From: Ectocarpus siliculosus
Lineage: Eukaryota > Sar > Phaeophyceae > Ectocarpales > Ectocarpaceae
NCBI GenBank assembly: GCA_000310025.1
Contig: FN649751.1
Span: 4,256,241 to 4,320,240, forward strand
Length of the DNA stretch: 64,000 bases
Direction of reading: 5' to 3'
A program made the translations under genes and the position numbers. Positions 22,267 through 33,000 of this stretch are shown one piece after another (the first letter of the stretch is position 1; every line of letters begins with the position of its first letter). Under the pieces are notes generated by a model, which saw only the letters and a program-made list of their open reading frames with translations, made no database searches and was not told the DNA's origin.

Positions 22267-23438
22267 GTGGTCACCAAAGCTTGGCCCGCGATCAACTCGA
22301 GTATTGCAACCTGGCTGTCGATCGTCAGCGCCGGGCCTACGAACTTGTCCGCGAGTACAACGCCCGGAAGATTTCGAGAATCGAACGTCGAAATTCATCC
22401 CTGCTGGACGCCACCCACAAGCTCCCCCAGTTTACCGTTGGCGGGTGGGCTTGGGTCTACAACACGGCTGCTACGATTCGACAGGGTGTGCAGAAGGACA
22501 CGGATCACCAGGTGCTCAAGGCCCAAATTTGCACTTTCCTGGACGGGGCCCTACAAAGTTCTTGCGGTGGGTCCCGCTTCTGCCGAAGCCACCCCGGACG
22601 GCAGCCCTATGGCACGTACACTCCTCTATCTGGATCTGCCTTCCGATCTTTCCGGCCCAGCCGCTAGATGTCGCGTGTCTGCCCTTCGTTGCAAGCCATG
22701 TCGCAATCCATACGAGACGGACGACTTGCCACAATCTCTGCCCGCTGAGCTTTCGCGTTACGTCCTGCACTCTTTCGGAGGTAAATGTCCACCGTTCCAC
22801 GTCACCGCGGATGATGTGTCGATGCCTGTCGGACGCCTCGAGGTCGACTACATTTCGGGACATCAACTGGTGCGGGGCCGTAGCGGCGTTCTCGCTGTCC
22901 TGTATCAGACGCATTGGTTACGCCTGGCTACTCCTTCATGGGAACGGGAGTCCGATCTCGATCAATTCCGTCGACACATCCTATTGTACTGGTCCCGAGA
23001 GGTTTACCAAAGCAAGCAGGGTAACCGTACATATCGAGTGGCTCGGACCCGCGCGGCACAACGGGAGCTCGCCCGGAATCGTGGAGAACGCTATTTGCCT
23101 CCTGGGGCTGATCTTGTGCTTCACGCGACTTGGCTTCGTCGTTTCAGCACGTCGCCCCCCCGGTGGGCGCGCGGCTGTGGTACCAGGCCCGCGATGGATT
23201 GTGGTGGACCGGACGAATTGGTGCTCATCAGGACGGTTCGTACATCATTCGATTTCTGGATGACCCGGGCCTAAGTGTTCTCCCCCTGCCTAAACACCTC
23301 TACTCCATCGCCTTGGATGCCGTCTGTGGATCATGGTGTTTAGAAAAACATCGTTCGCGCCCTTTGGGAGGCACCCGTGGTCGCACTCCGCTTATTCCTG
23401 ACACATTACCGTCGGCTGTTCCCAACGTTTCTTCTTAG
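22267..23438 (+). pseudogene. integrase C-terminal tail with chromodomain-like and Tudor-like regions
   Basis: Three frames are used in turn. At 22281-22520 the integrase tail reads GGWAWVYNTAATIRQG. At about 22540-23130 the frame shifts and carries TGPYKVLAVGPAS. It then has a chromodomain-like block, VDYISGHQLVRGR ... VLYQTHWLRLATPSWERE ... ILLYW, with aromatic residues and the P-S-W-E pattern of chromoviral chromodomains. At 23130-23438 a further frameshift leads to ARLWYQARDGLWWTGRIG and YIIRFLDDPG, which resembles a Tudor/SH3-fold reader. Chromodomains steer chromoviruses to particular chromatin. The second reader-like domain is assigned from residue pattern only. Confidence 0.7.
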
Positions 23439-24656
23439 CGTCGTCATTTTGTGTACGCGTTGGCCCCTTTTGGTCTTTTGTGCCCTCCTTCTCGCCGGCG
23501 TTTGCGCCTTCCGTTTTGTGTTTGTTTTCTTTGTTTGTTTGTTTTTGTTTCTGTTTTTTTTCCTCTGTTTTATTCCTTGCGTTTTGTTGGTCTATTTTGC
23601 GTTTTGGACACTGGGGCAACGCCGTTTCAAGACTCGCGGTGTCGAGTGATCTTTTATTCCTTGTTGCCTGCATTCGTCTGAATCAGTGAACTGCCGCGAC
23701 CTGGATGCACGTTCTCTCTCGCCTTTCCTTGTTTTCTTTTGTTTTTGGTCTTTGGCTCTCTCGACGGGCTTCCCCCCAAGTTTCCTCGGTGTGGTTTGCC
23801 TCTGAACACTTGGAAAAAGAGTTCCCCAAGTTTATTTCGGTATTGTTTGCCTCTGAACACTTTGCAACCGAGTTCCCCGTGTTTTATTGGTTCGCCCTTT
23901 TGCCAACTTATTGCCTTTTTTAGCTTCGTCGTGCCGCAGAAGAGTGCCGCCTACGCCTATTGCTTCGGGATTCCATCCCGTTGCGTCGCCTCCTGCCGTG
24001 GATTTTCGTCGTCATCCCCCCTTTGTTCTACTTCGTCTCCATCATTGCTACCTGCGGGCGACACCTCCGTCATCGTCGAGCCCCGGTGCCGTTGTATTGT
24101 TGTATGTGTCTCTACGACTTTTCTGTGTTTTGTGTCTTTCGTGTGTCGAGCGCGACATCCAGCGGTTTGTCCGTTCGCTTCTCCGGCATTGATCGTTTAT
24201 GTTCTGCGTCCTTAGTTTTCTTTAGGTCCTGCCGTTGCCGTCTCTACACGCTTTGGGTACCTTGGCACGCTGGAAATCGTTTTCGGTGCGTTAGCCTGTT
24301 GTTCATTTCCCCTGGCCTTCCTCGACGTTCTCCTAGGTTGCGTTGAGTTTTCCCTTTACGTCGCGTCCAGTATCAAAGGCCGTGATCGTTAGGAAGTTTG
24401 CTTGGGTTATGAGTTTCGTTGCCGTATTTTGGACTCTCTCTTGTAGTCACCCTCATTCCTCCAGTTGTGATACGCGCGGGCGTTTGGACTTTGATTTTGT
24501 TTCCTCTGCCGTCGTCTGTTGGGGATAGCTCGCGTGCTCTGCAGCACTGGATATTCTTCCTGGCTATATCCCTTCATTGGTTCAGCGTAGTCATTGAGAG
24601 TCGGTGTTTTGTCTCTTTACCGTTCGCATCCTTCGTCTCAATGATGGTGTGGGGGC
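23439..24656 (+). other. T/C-rich 3' untranslated region of the Ty3/gypsy element
   Basis: Long T-rich and pyrimidine-rich sequence without a coherent frame lies between the last coding segment and the presumed polypurine tract. It contains a 51-bp tandem duplication. Confidence 0.55.
23794..23895. repeat. 51-bp tandem duplication
   Basis: GTTTGCCTCTGAACAC starts at 23794 and again at 23845. The rest of each unit (ending near GAGTTCCCC and a T-rich stretch) is also similar. Confidence 0.7.
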
Positions 24657-25075
24657 TGATTCGGGATATTTATACAACCCACCCTCCTTTGGATGTTTTA
24701 TGAAGAGTCATGTCTTCGATTCATGATGATCATAAACCATTACCTAAAATCTTTATGGTAGCTTTTAGGATTTGAGCATTGATTTGAGAATAGAATCTGA
24801 ATATATGATATTCAGGGTGGGCTAGTGTTAGTGTGGTTGCTAGCATGAATAGGGTACATCTTATTGTTGGTAGGATGTGGGTCGGTCCCAGGAGGTATAC
24901 CTTCAGACCCCTACCCTCTTAGAATTGTCTATTCTGTGTACCCCCTGAGATGAAGTTGGATCCCCACTTCATCTCAGACCCTCGCTGATCGTCTCTCAGC
25001 GATAACAAGCAACTCTCCCATCTCAACGTGGTCGTGGACAAGCGTGTCAACAACAGAACCTTCATCTATCTTTAG
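24657..25075 (+). repeat. candidate 3' LTR of the Ty3/gypsy element
   Basis: It begins TGATTCGGGAT right after a G-rich tract and has a TATTTATACAA motif at about 24668 that could be promoter-like. It contains a hairpin around GAGATGAAG/CTTCATCTC (about 24950-24976). A plausible end is CAACAACA near 25070. No second copy was found, so this rests on position alone. Confidence 0.35.
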
Positions 25076-25627
25076 GAGCAAGCTACCGCCCACGGCTTCA
25101 CCTCCTTTAAAAAAACATAAGATCTTAACAGCCCCCCTTCAACATATCTCCGGCCATTGAACTCAATCCGTCCTACAGCAGGAAATGCAAGACAACAACT
25201 CTCGAATCCTAACAACGAGAAATTACACAATCATCGTGAAGTTACCTCCGAACTCCGCAGGTAAAACGCGGAATTGCAAACAAACAAGAATTGTGGATTT
25301 CTCCTCACTTTCCGAAGGTAAAACGCGGAAAACGTGAACAAAATGAACAACCAAACCCAAACGTCCGCTATAACTCTCCTTGTACTGCGGCGAAGATCAT
25401 GGCATCTCGACATCACATTCATCCCCCCCCATGATTTTCGACAGCAAGGCTAGCATCATTCGGCACGGCGAACTCTTAGACTATACAAACCATATCATAC
25501 ATCCTCAAAAAAATGAACAACACAAAATGTATACCATGAACACCACGTCCGTGCGCATCGCAGCACACCAGTCTACGTCGACGCAGTTGTCAAACTCATG
25601 GTTTTCAGCAAACAAAACAGGACCAAC
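25076..25627. other. no gene; possible 3' flank or LTR of the gag locus
   Basis: AAGATCTTAACAGCCCCCCTTCAACAT at about 25120 is similar, in inverted orientation, to 27770-27800. GGTAAAACGCGGAA occurs twice (about 25260 and 25317) as a direct repeat. No coding frame is convincing. Confidence 0.4.
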
Positions 25628-27660
25628 CTACATGTAGAAAATACACAGCCAAAAACATATACTTCTCACAAACAAACGTGCTTGAATCGCGCGTAGATCC
25701 ATCGTGCAACCGCCGGCCATCCCGCTCGGTAGTTCCCGAACATGTAGCCTCTTCCAGTCACGATCGAATGCCCATCCCTGGTATTCCCCCCCGTCGTCCC
25801 ACACCACGCAGATACCATTGCACACGGTAGGATGGGCGCCGGAATGCCCCGCACCAGCAGACAACACCACGATGCCGCCCGCGCCGCTGCCTCCGCTACT
25901 GTTACCGCCTTCGTCGCCATTGTGCAACCAACAGCTATCTTCATCGCACTCGTCCTCCGTCTCTTGCACTGCTGGTGTCGGTGTAGCTGCTGATGTGGGC
26001 GCTGCGATGCCCCCCCCAGTCGATACAGCGGGGGTTACCGGGCCGCCGGTCGACGACGCCTCCAGTGCCACCGTTCCTGCTGCTGACGGCGCCCCGGCCG
26101 TTCTCCCCATCGACGAATCGGGGAAAACACCAATACCTGTCGCCGTCGCCACCGTTGGTTCCGCTGCTGAAGCCACGCCTGCTGACGACTCAAGTGATGC
26201 GGCAGACGGCACATCCAGCGCCGGTTTCTGGGCCGCCAATAGTCTCCGAAGCTCCGCAGCCTCTTCCATGAAGCTTTGGAAATTACTCGACGCCGGTGTA
26301 GCCGCCGGTGCCACCACCGATGCCGCCGCTCCAGCCGCGAGTGCCTGCGCCCCGGCCGCCTCCCCCACCGTCGCCGCGGGGAAGACTCTGCTGCCGGGGG
26401 TCGCCGCTCTCGCCGCCGGTGCTACCGCCGATGCGGCTGCCCCCGCCGCGAGTGCCTGCGCCCCGGCCGTCCCCCCCGCCACCGTAGGGGGGAAACCCCC
26501 ACCACCGGTCGCCGCTCCCACAGCAGTTGCTGTGCCTCACGCTCCATCTGCAAACATGAGGAGGAGCGGCTCCGGCTGATGCCTTTGCCTCCTCCAGCGT
26601 CGTCGTTTCCGCTGGTGGTACGGCATTGTGTTGTTGCCACGCGCGTTGAGACCCTCTCCATCACCGACATGCACGTGCTGTTGAATGCGGTCGGTTGTGC
26701 AGCACATGCGGCGCCGATGACCATACTCACCGCAGGCAGTGCAGTTGCTTTCAAAGCGTCGTGGCGCATTCCAGTCGCCCAGTGAGTGTCCATGCCTCCC
26801 GCACCTCACGCACTGGTGAACGGCACCCATCGGAGTGCCTGGCGGCGGAGCTGACTCCTCTTGCGGGTAAACGGCGTTGCGTCCACACCCCAGATCCCCA
26901 CGTCGGGAAATTAGGAGGTGGGTGGTGTGCAGGTGATGGTTGAGGATGAATCTACTGTTGCTGCTCCCGCTACTGCCGCCACCGCCTTTGTGGCCTCCTC
27001 TGACTGTCGCCGCCATGACCGTACCCCAAACCACCGGTCGCCTGCGGTTTGCCCAATTCCTTCGTCATGACTTTGTTGGCGTATGCCGTGCGAACAACGT
27101 TTTTCACCTTCGCTTGGGAAATGGTGGGGTCGGCCAGGATGGACTTGCGCTCGACATCGTACTCGTACGCAAGCGGTGGACTATGATGTGCACAATTTCC
27201 CGCTCGGATTTTTCGATGCCGATAGCTCGCATGGTGTTGATGATGCCATCGACTCTGGCAAAGAAAATCTTCGGGTCCTCGCCAGGCGGCACCTCAACTG
27301 TCTCCAGCCGCCGTACAAGCAATATCTCCTCAGCGTCAAAAGTAGGCAAAAGCATTCGTGGATCACGCTCCACGCCTCAGGGACGCAGTCGCAAGCAGCC
27401 AACCGTTCTTCCTTGTCCGTGCCGCAGGTTGCTTCTAGCAGAATCCCCCACGCCCGCTTGTGTGCTGTAACGAGTGACGAACCATAAACAAACCCGGTCC
27501 AGATATGTGCGATCCGAACAGCTGATGGCAGGAATATAGTAGTGCGGCAGGTGTCTTCAAGCGTCTGCTCCAAACCCTCGCTAGCCAGGAAATTCCGCAT
27601 TTTCCGCAGCCAGCTCACGGCCTTCGTCGAATCTCTCGGGATTTTGGGCGGTTTCCGACT
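25628..27660 (-). pseudogene. gag-only LTR-retroelement locus (probably Ty1/copia-type gag with zinc knuckles)
   Basis: On the minus strand, coding passes through several frames. At 27618-27181 LRKMRNFLASEGLEQTLED resembles the start of a copia gag. At 27373-27104 there is FFARVDGIINTMRAIGIEK and SEREIVHIIVHRL, the core of UBN2-type gag. At 27034-26537 there are two retroviral-type zinc knuckles, CVRCGRHGHSLGDW and CTACGEYGHRRRMC. The second keeps the full C-x2-C-x4-H-x4-C spacing; the first lacks the last Cys. At 26521-25628 a long Ala/Gly/Pro-rich frame follows, with no protease D-[ST]-G motif. No RT, integrase or RNase H lies near. It is either a deleted element or a gag-only derivative. 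Confidence 0.6.
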
Positions 27661-27765
27661 ACTTCTGTAACCCCATTGTGGTGTGCCGAGCCCAGCTAGG
27701 CCAGCTGTCCCGGCCGTCTTTCTCCCGGCAGCTATTGCTCCTGCCGGTGCACCATTAGTTTTGGA

Positions 27766-27835
27766 GATGTTGCAGCAGGGAGGCTGTTAAGCTTTTATTT
27801 TTTGGGAGATGCTACAGCAGAGGGACTGCTGAGAA
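27766..27835. repeat. imperfect 28-bp direct repeat beside the gag locus
   Basis: GAGATGTTGCAGCAGGGAGG...CTGTTAAG at 27766 is repeated as GAGATGCTACAGCAGAGGG...CTGCTGAG at about 27808. The first unit also matches, inverted, the sequence near 25120. The pair may mark the 5' side of the gag element. Confidence 0.45.
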
Positions 27836-30048
27836 ATCCATGTCTCGATGTTTGAGAAACGGCATAAATTGGTGAAAGTTTCCTCTGGCGTCTTCGTCGA
27901 CGCCGGGCTTTTAGCCTTTGTCAAATTTTACCTCTTGCATTTGGTATTGATGGCTGTTCTGAACGATGCATTGGAGCAAGGATTTGGCATATTTTGGTAA
28001 GACATGGTTGAGGCCTATGTGCTTCCGAAGCTTATTTGAAAATGGTCAATGAGTTGAAAGACAGTTGCGACGGTTTTATTCGAAGTATTTCTTGACGCGT
28101 TTTGCAAGAGAGTTGTCCGTCCAGAGTCTTCATGACGTGGATCTGATGTAATGTTGATCTTTGCTGAGTATTTTTCCAAGAAGAATTCTTTTTTTTTGGC
28201 TGCTTGAGAATATGGTGACGACATTTTATCGAGAGGGGTGATTGTTAAGACTCTTAGTGAAGTTCCATAGTCATAAGGACGAGCAGTAGCCTGAAATTTG
28301 AATATTCGACAGATCCGGGTGTTGAGATGACTTGTGGACATTGAAGACGAACGGTTTTTTTATTTGTTGCCGTTTTACCTGGTGATATGTACGGAGGATC
28401 TCGTAGATCGTATCTCGTGCCGAGTAGGGAGTGTGTACTCGGCAGGATACAAGTCTCCGAGATCTCCGAGGGGGGTACGCAGATGAGATAGATGTGGGTA
28501 TGATAGACAGACTTGGAGCAGCAGGCTTTGCCTCTTCTTGCTCACGTCTGTCAATCGTTAATCGTTAATCAAGGAACTTGAGTAACTCCTTTGTGCTCTC
28601 GACAAGAGCCCGCGAGCGTGATAACGTGGTGCACGCACCGACACCCCAAACATATTTCAAGCCAGCAGCGAAGCCAACGACTAAATATGTTCTTGTCCGA
28701 CGTGTACTGTAGTGCCCCCGTTTCGAAAAAGCGCAAGAATGCGTTCTATGCGCCTATGATGCTACACCATCACCGTAACCGGACTTAGAGGACAACGCAC
28801 CGAATCAGCACGAAAAGCCTATTCTCTAGGAAACCCCAACACGCCTTTGTATCATGGTTTGTATCATGTGGATTACTATGTAGCGTACGCATAAACGACC
28901 AACTGTTACCGCATGGTGGTACAGCATATGTTGGTGTCGAAAGGGTGAGTGAGGTGATTGGGAAGTAGTTGTTGGTCGGGTGATAGCGCTGTTCTTTACG
29001 ATATTAGCCGCAACCGTAGCGCTGTATTCTTCGACCGAACTCTTCAGTTTAACGTCGAATCACCTCAATGAAATGCTACGCCTACGCTCGTCAAGGACCG
29101 TCTTCCACGAAAATACATGTTTCATCACCAGCAATCCTGCGGTTCGTCACTCTTCGCTCAGTGTTCCTCTACCGAGCTCTCGCTTATTCAAGGCAGGAGG
29201 AGACAAACCATGGCGGTTGGATGAGAATAGGGAGTCATCATCGACAGACCGTCGGGACGGGACCGTCGTGTTCAAGGTCCCCGCCGACAACTTTCCACCT
29301 TTCGTGCGCCCTCTTCTTGTATGCTTGGAAACCCATCGTCTGTCAGCGAGGTGATTTGATTCTTCACATCTCCAGTGCGTGAGTTCACTGACGGACGGGG
29401 ATCGCGACGTCGTCAACCCCCAAAAAGCAATTCCACGAGGTCCGAATGCTCTTGAATGGCTTGATTTACCCCTTCGTTGTTTTGTCACTGAAGCACAGTG
29501 GATTGCGGTATTTGAAGCCCGGTTCTTTTTCACCAATTTTAAATAACTAACTGAAACGCCGGTGTTGGGAGGGGGGTTCGTCCTCCAGAAACAAACGCGG
29601 AGATGAGACGGTTTAAATGGTCGCCTCCACACAAATCGGAATAGCTCAGCATCTTAAATCAGCAACCAAAATCTTGGAAAACCTACCCTGCATTTCCAAA
29701 GTCTGAGCGAATTCGATTCAATGGCACAGATGAGAGGGGGGCTGGGGAATGAAGCAGATATTAGGTTTTTCGCCGGTGTTCTCCTTTCAAGCAGGAACCT
29801 GCATCGTCTGCTCCTTTTCAAGCTGAGAAACCGCAGCCAGCAGCGTGGCAACTTCCCCCTCCTCCGCTACCAATGAAGAGGCAGATGCCTCGATTACGTG
29901 AACTTTCTGGTGCAAAATGTGTTTTCTCGTTTTCTGCAAGAGTATAACTTTTCCGCAAACACTTGTGTTCGTGGAGGTCGCCGGCCCTATTACCAAAGGT
30001 CAATCCTGTCCAATCTACGAGATGTTTTCGTGCTTCTTGCTGCGCTTG
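27836..30048. other. no recognised gene
   Basis: AT-richer DNA with short frames only. TCAATCGTTAATCGTTAATC at about 28552 is a small tandem repeat. Frames at 29068-29632 on both strands show no domain. Confidence 0.45.
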
Positions 30049-33000
30049 TTACCCCCACCCCCACTCCCACCCACTCCGTCCTCCTTGCGATCGAAGGTTT
30101 CTCCGCTGGCAGGTTGGGAACTCCCAGTCGTCCACCTCCCACAGACCGGCCATGCGGAAACGCTCTCGTTTAGGGTCGTGACCGACGATCCAGTTGTTGT
30201 GAACGATCAGCAGCTTGTCTTGCAAAAGCGCGTAGTTGTTCTTCACGTACGTTTCGTCGAAACCTCTGTTTCCCGGAAGCATTGCCTGCGAGGGCGAGGT
30301 GACGAGTACCAACAAGATCGGTGATGGGGGTAAGCAGCGGAACAATAATTGATGTCACGTCAACTGACGAGGCAAGATGAACCTCTCTCTTCATTCTACA
30401 TTGGATCTGTCTGATTTGGAGATTTAATAGTTAGATCAACGTCGCTCGCAAAGTGGCCGATGCGGACTGTTTATGGAACGGGCGAGATCAGACATCGTGT
30501 CAGCTACAGGGGTTCGACAGAAAGGCGCTCGAGATTGCCCAAGGTACAGGCTTTGCTCATGGACCACGCCCATCTTGCTCCATGGAAGGGAATCGGGGTG
30601 ATATCCCGGGTTTTTCCTCCAAAAAAGTTGGCAGTCATCGAAACATTGCGATAGCTTTTCTTGGAAGCGCGTGGTGAACCAAAGAATTTGGAACGGTAGA
30701 GTCCCACGTTTTGGAAGCTTTCCAATTGTTTAGCGTTCGAAACCGCTTCGCCAAGTTCCCCGAGCTGTAAACGGTACGGCAATTTAGAAACAAGTGACAC
30801 GCTTCAAATGGCCCTAAGGGAATGGTAGTGGCGCGGCAGTTTTTCGGCGCTCGAACGTTGCGGTACGTCGACCTCGAGTGCTCCCCTAACGGTTGTTGTC
30901 GGATAAATCTGGTAAGGGTTCCCCCCAAGCTACCCCAACCGTCCAACCAAGGCGATGCTCGTATGGAAAAACATGCCAACAATGCTCGTCTTACAAAACC
31001 CGCTTCGAAGAAAGCCAGTGGGGGTCTCGAAGCATGGTAAATACTTATACCAGAGTAGTCATACTGGGTTCAACAAGGCCAGGTAAATTGTCCCGAAGCA
31101 GAGTTTCAGATCTTAGATGTCATGATTTGTGAAGTATTTCTTTGGGAAACGACTGCAGGACGGACGTGCTCCGGGTTATTCTACTAATTAAAAAATATTT
31201 TGAAGTTCAGCACGTACTTGTCATGGACACCGTTTGGGCATTGCGTGGTTGAGGGGGGTGCCTCAAAGTATCTATCACATCCCCTCTCAGAAGGTCCACG
31301 CCCGTGAAAGCCCAAACGCCGTATTCTCGAAGGGCTCGCGTGTGAAACATGTGGAAATCTCTACTAAACGGAACTTGTGTGGTGTTGGTCGTAGAGCTGG
31401 TTTAGGTGTCGAGCCTGACAAGACGCGTATGTATCTGGTTACGGTTCGCCAGGGTGTACATGCTTACTACTCGTGAACGCCCGAACCGAAATCTTGAGAT
31501 CACCAACACACGCTAGCATCCCTTCCGACCTGGAACTGAACACCTTCGGAATTTCACCGATTTTTGGCTGGTAGCACCGTGTAGTTTTCGAGTGGCGCAA
31601 CATATGACCTGTATCCTAAAGGCCGCGCTAGAAACGGAGTTGGGATTCTTCTTTCCATTTTCTGGCACGGATGGCTGGTTCGGGTGAGACCAACGCCACT
31701 GGGCGTGATCGGGATACTTTGAGAGGCCTACAGTACCCCAGTCAATAATACACGATAAGTCACAGCGTTGCGGATGGAGGGAACTTCGCCCTTGTCGTAC
31801 AAAGTCTGGCTCCGAAATCTATGAAGCATGCACTGGTCTCATTGTTAAAAATGCCGTTGAACACACAAGTCAAAAGGTGCTTCACCACGTACGAGAAACA
31901 ACTGCCGCACCTCCTTAGGAAGCAGTTGCAGCGCCAAACCGGCTTCTTGCATCTGAGCCAACGGGCTTTGGAAGGCCCTCTGGTTCCCGAAAACAGGAAC
32001 AAACATCGTAAAGATTTGCGCGGTGGACGCGTACGACTGGGTCGGAAGGGCACTAGGGCGAACAACACACTCCCGTTGTTCTTTCAGAAGAACGTTGCAT
32101 GGGCTATCCTTTCTCGTCATAAGCGCAGTACAACGAATAATAGCATCTTATGGACATACCTGTTCATGTGATCCGGAGACATGGGGGAGTCCTCTACATC
32201 TCAGTACGAGAACACATTATTGAGCCAACTCCCGAAGCTTCAACCTGAGCTGCATTTGCGACATTGGTTTTACGGAGTTCTTGCATATCCTTGCATATCT
32301 ACGCATCCACGTTGAATGAAATGCACTGTTGACACAGCTTGGTATGTTTTCGTCATCTCATGCCTGTTTTTCCACACCTGGTCTTGAAAACTGGACTTCT
32401 CGGCGATTTCCTGCTTCCACAGCTCTAACAGGCGTATTGCATTCGGAGTGCTGTCGAGGTACATGAAGCAAGTACATTTCTGTTTTGCGTCTGCTTGGAG
32501 AATCACTTCCACCTGCCCAACAGGTACACGCACCGTGTTATGTTCAGTTTGATTTCAAGATGAAAATCACGGGCGCTTTCATTCCACATTCCTCTTCAGG
32601 GCAACAAAGCAGGCACCAGTTGATGAGAAAGGCGAGGACGTAATGACCCCACCTAGTCATGTTGGCGAAAACATCTTCATGAAAACGAACCGATCATTCC
32701 AAACAACATGGAGGCGCAACATGTCCAGGGGGGCATAGTGAGCTGTGATAGGTCTTCTACAGCTCTTGGGGGGCTTCAGAAGGATCCGCGGCATCTCGAA
32801 TTTGTTCCCACGCTGAGACTCTGAAAAGCAAAACCATTTGTCACTTCCCTTGTGGCAACTGATTGCGCGGATGAAACGCGACTAGGTGTGTACTCACTGG
32901 AGGGGTCTGGGTTACCCGGGAGTTCGGCAAGAGAGAGAGGACATTTCCTAGCCAAAAAATGTCCACGTCGGTGTATAGGGCCTTGTAGCCCTGGCGAAGG

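Larger units (their letters stand above)
18660..25075 (+). mobile_element. Ty3/gypsy (chromovirus-type) retrotransposon, 5'-truncated
   Basis: The domain order RT, RNase H, integrase, chromodomain-like is that of Ty3/gypsy chromoviruses. Gag and protease are absent: the sequence starts just before RT, and the DNA upstream to 18.6 kb is unrelated. Five or more frameshifts and one nonsense codon (20114-20116) break pol, so the copy is dead but still easily readable. After the last coding segment comes about 1.2 kb of T/C-rich DNA, then a G-rich tract ending at 24656 (GGTGTGGGGGC) that could be the polypurine tract. The 3' LTR would then begin TGATTCGGGATATTT at 24657. Its right end and any 5' LTR were not found, so the outer limits are approximate. 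Confidence 0.9.

Noticed and set aside
25704-26579. 291-codon Ala/Pro-rich frame on the plus strand
   Set aside because: It is the antisense shadow of the Ala/Gly/Pro-rich gag-locus frame on the minus strand, which continues from recognisable gag and zinc knuckles.
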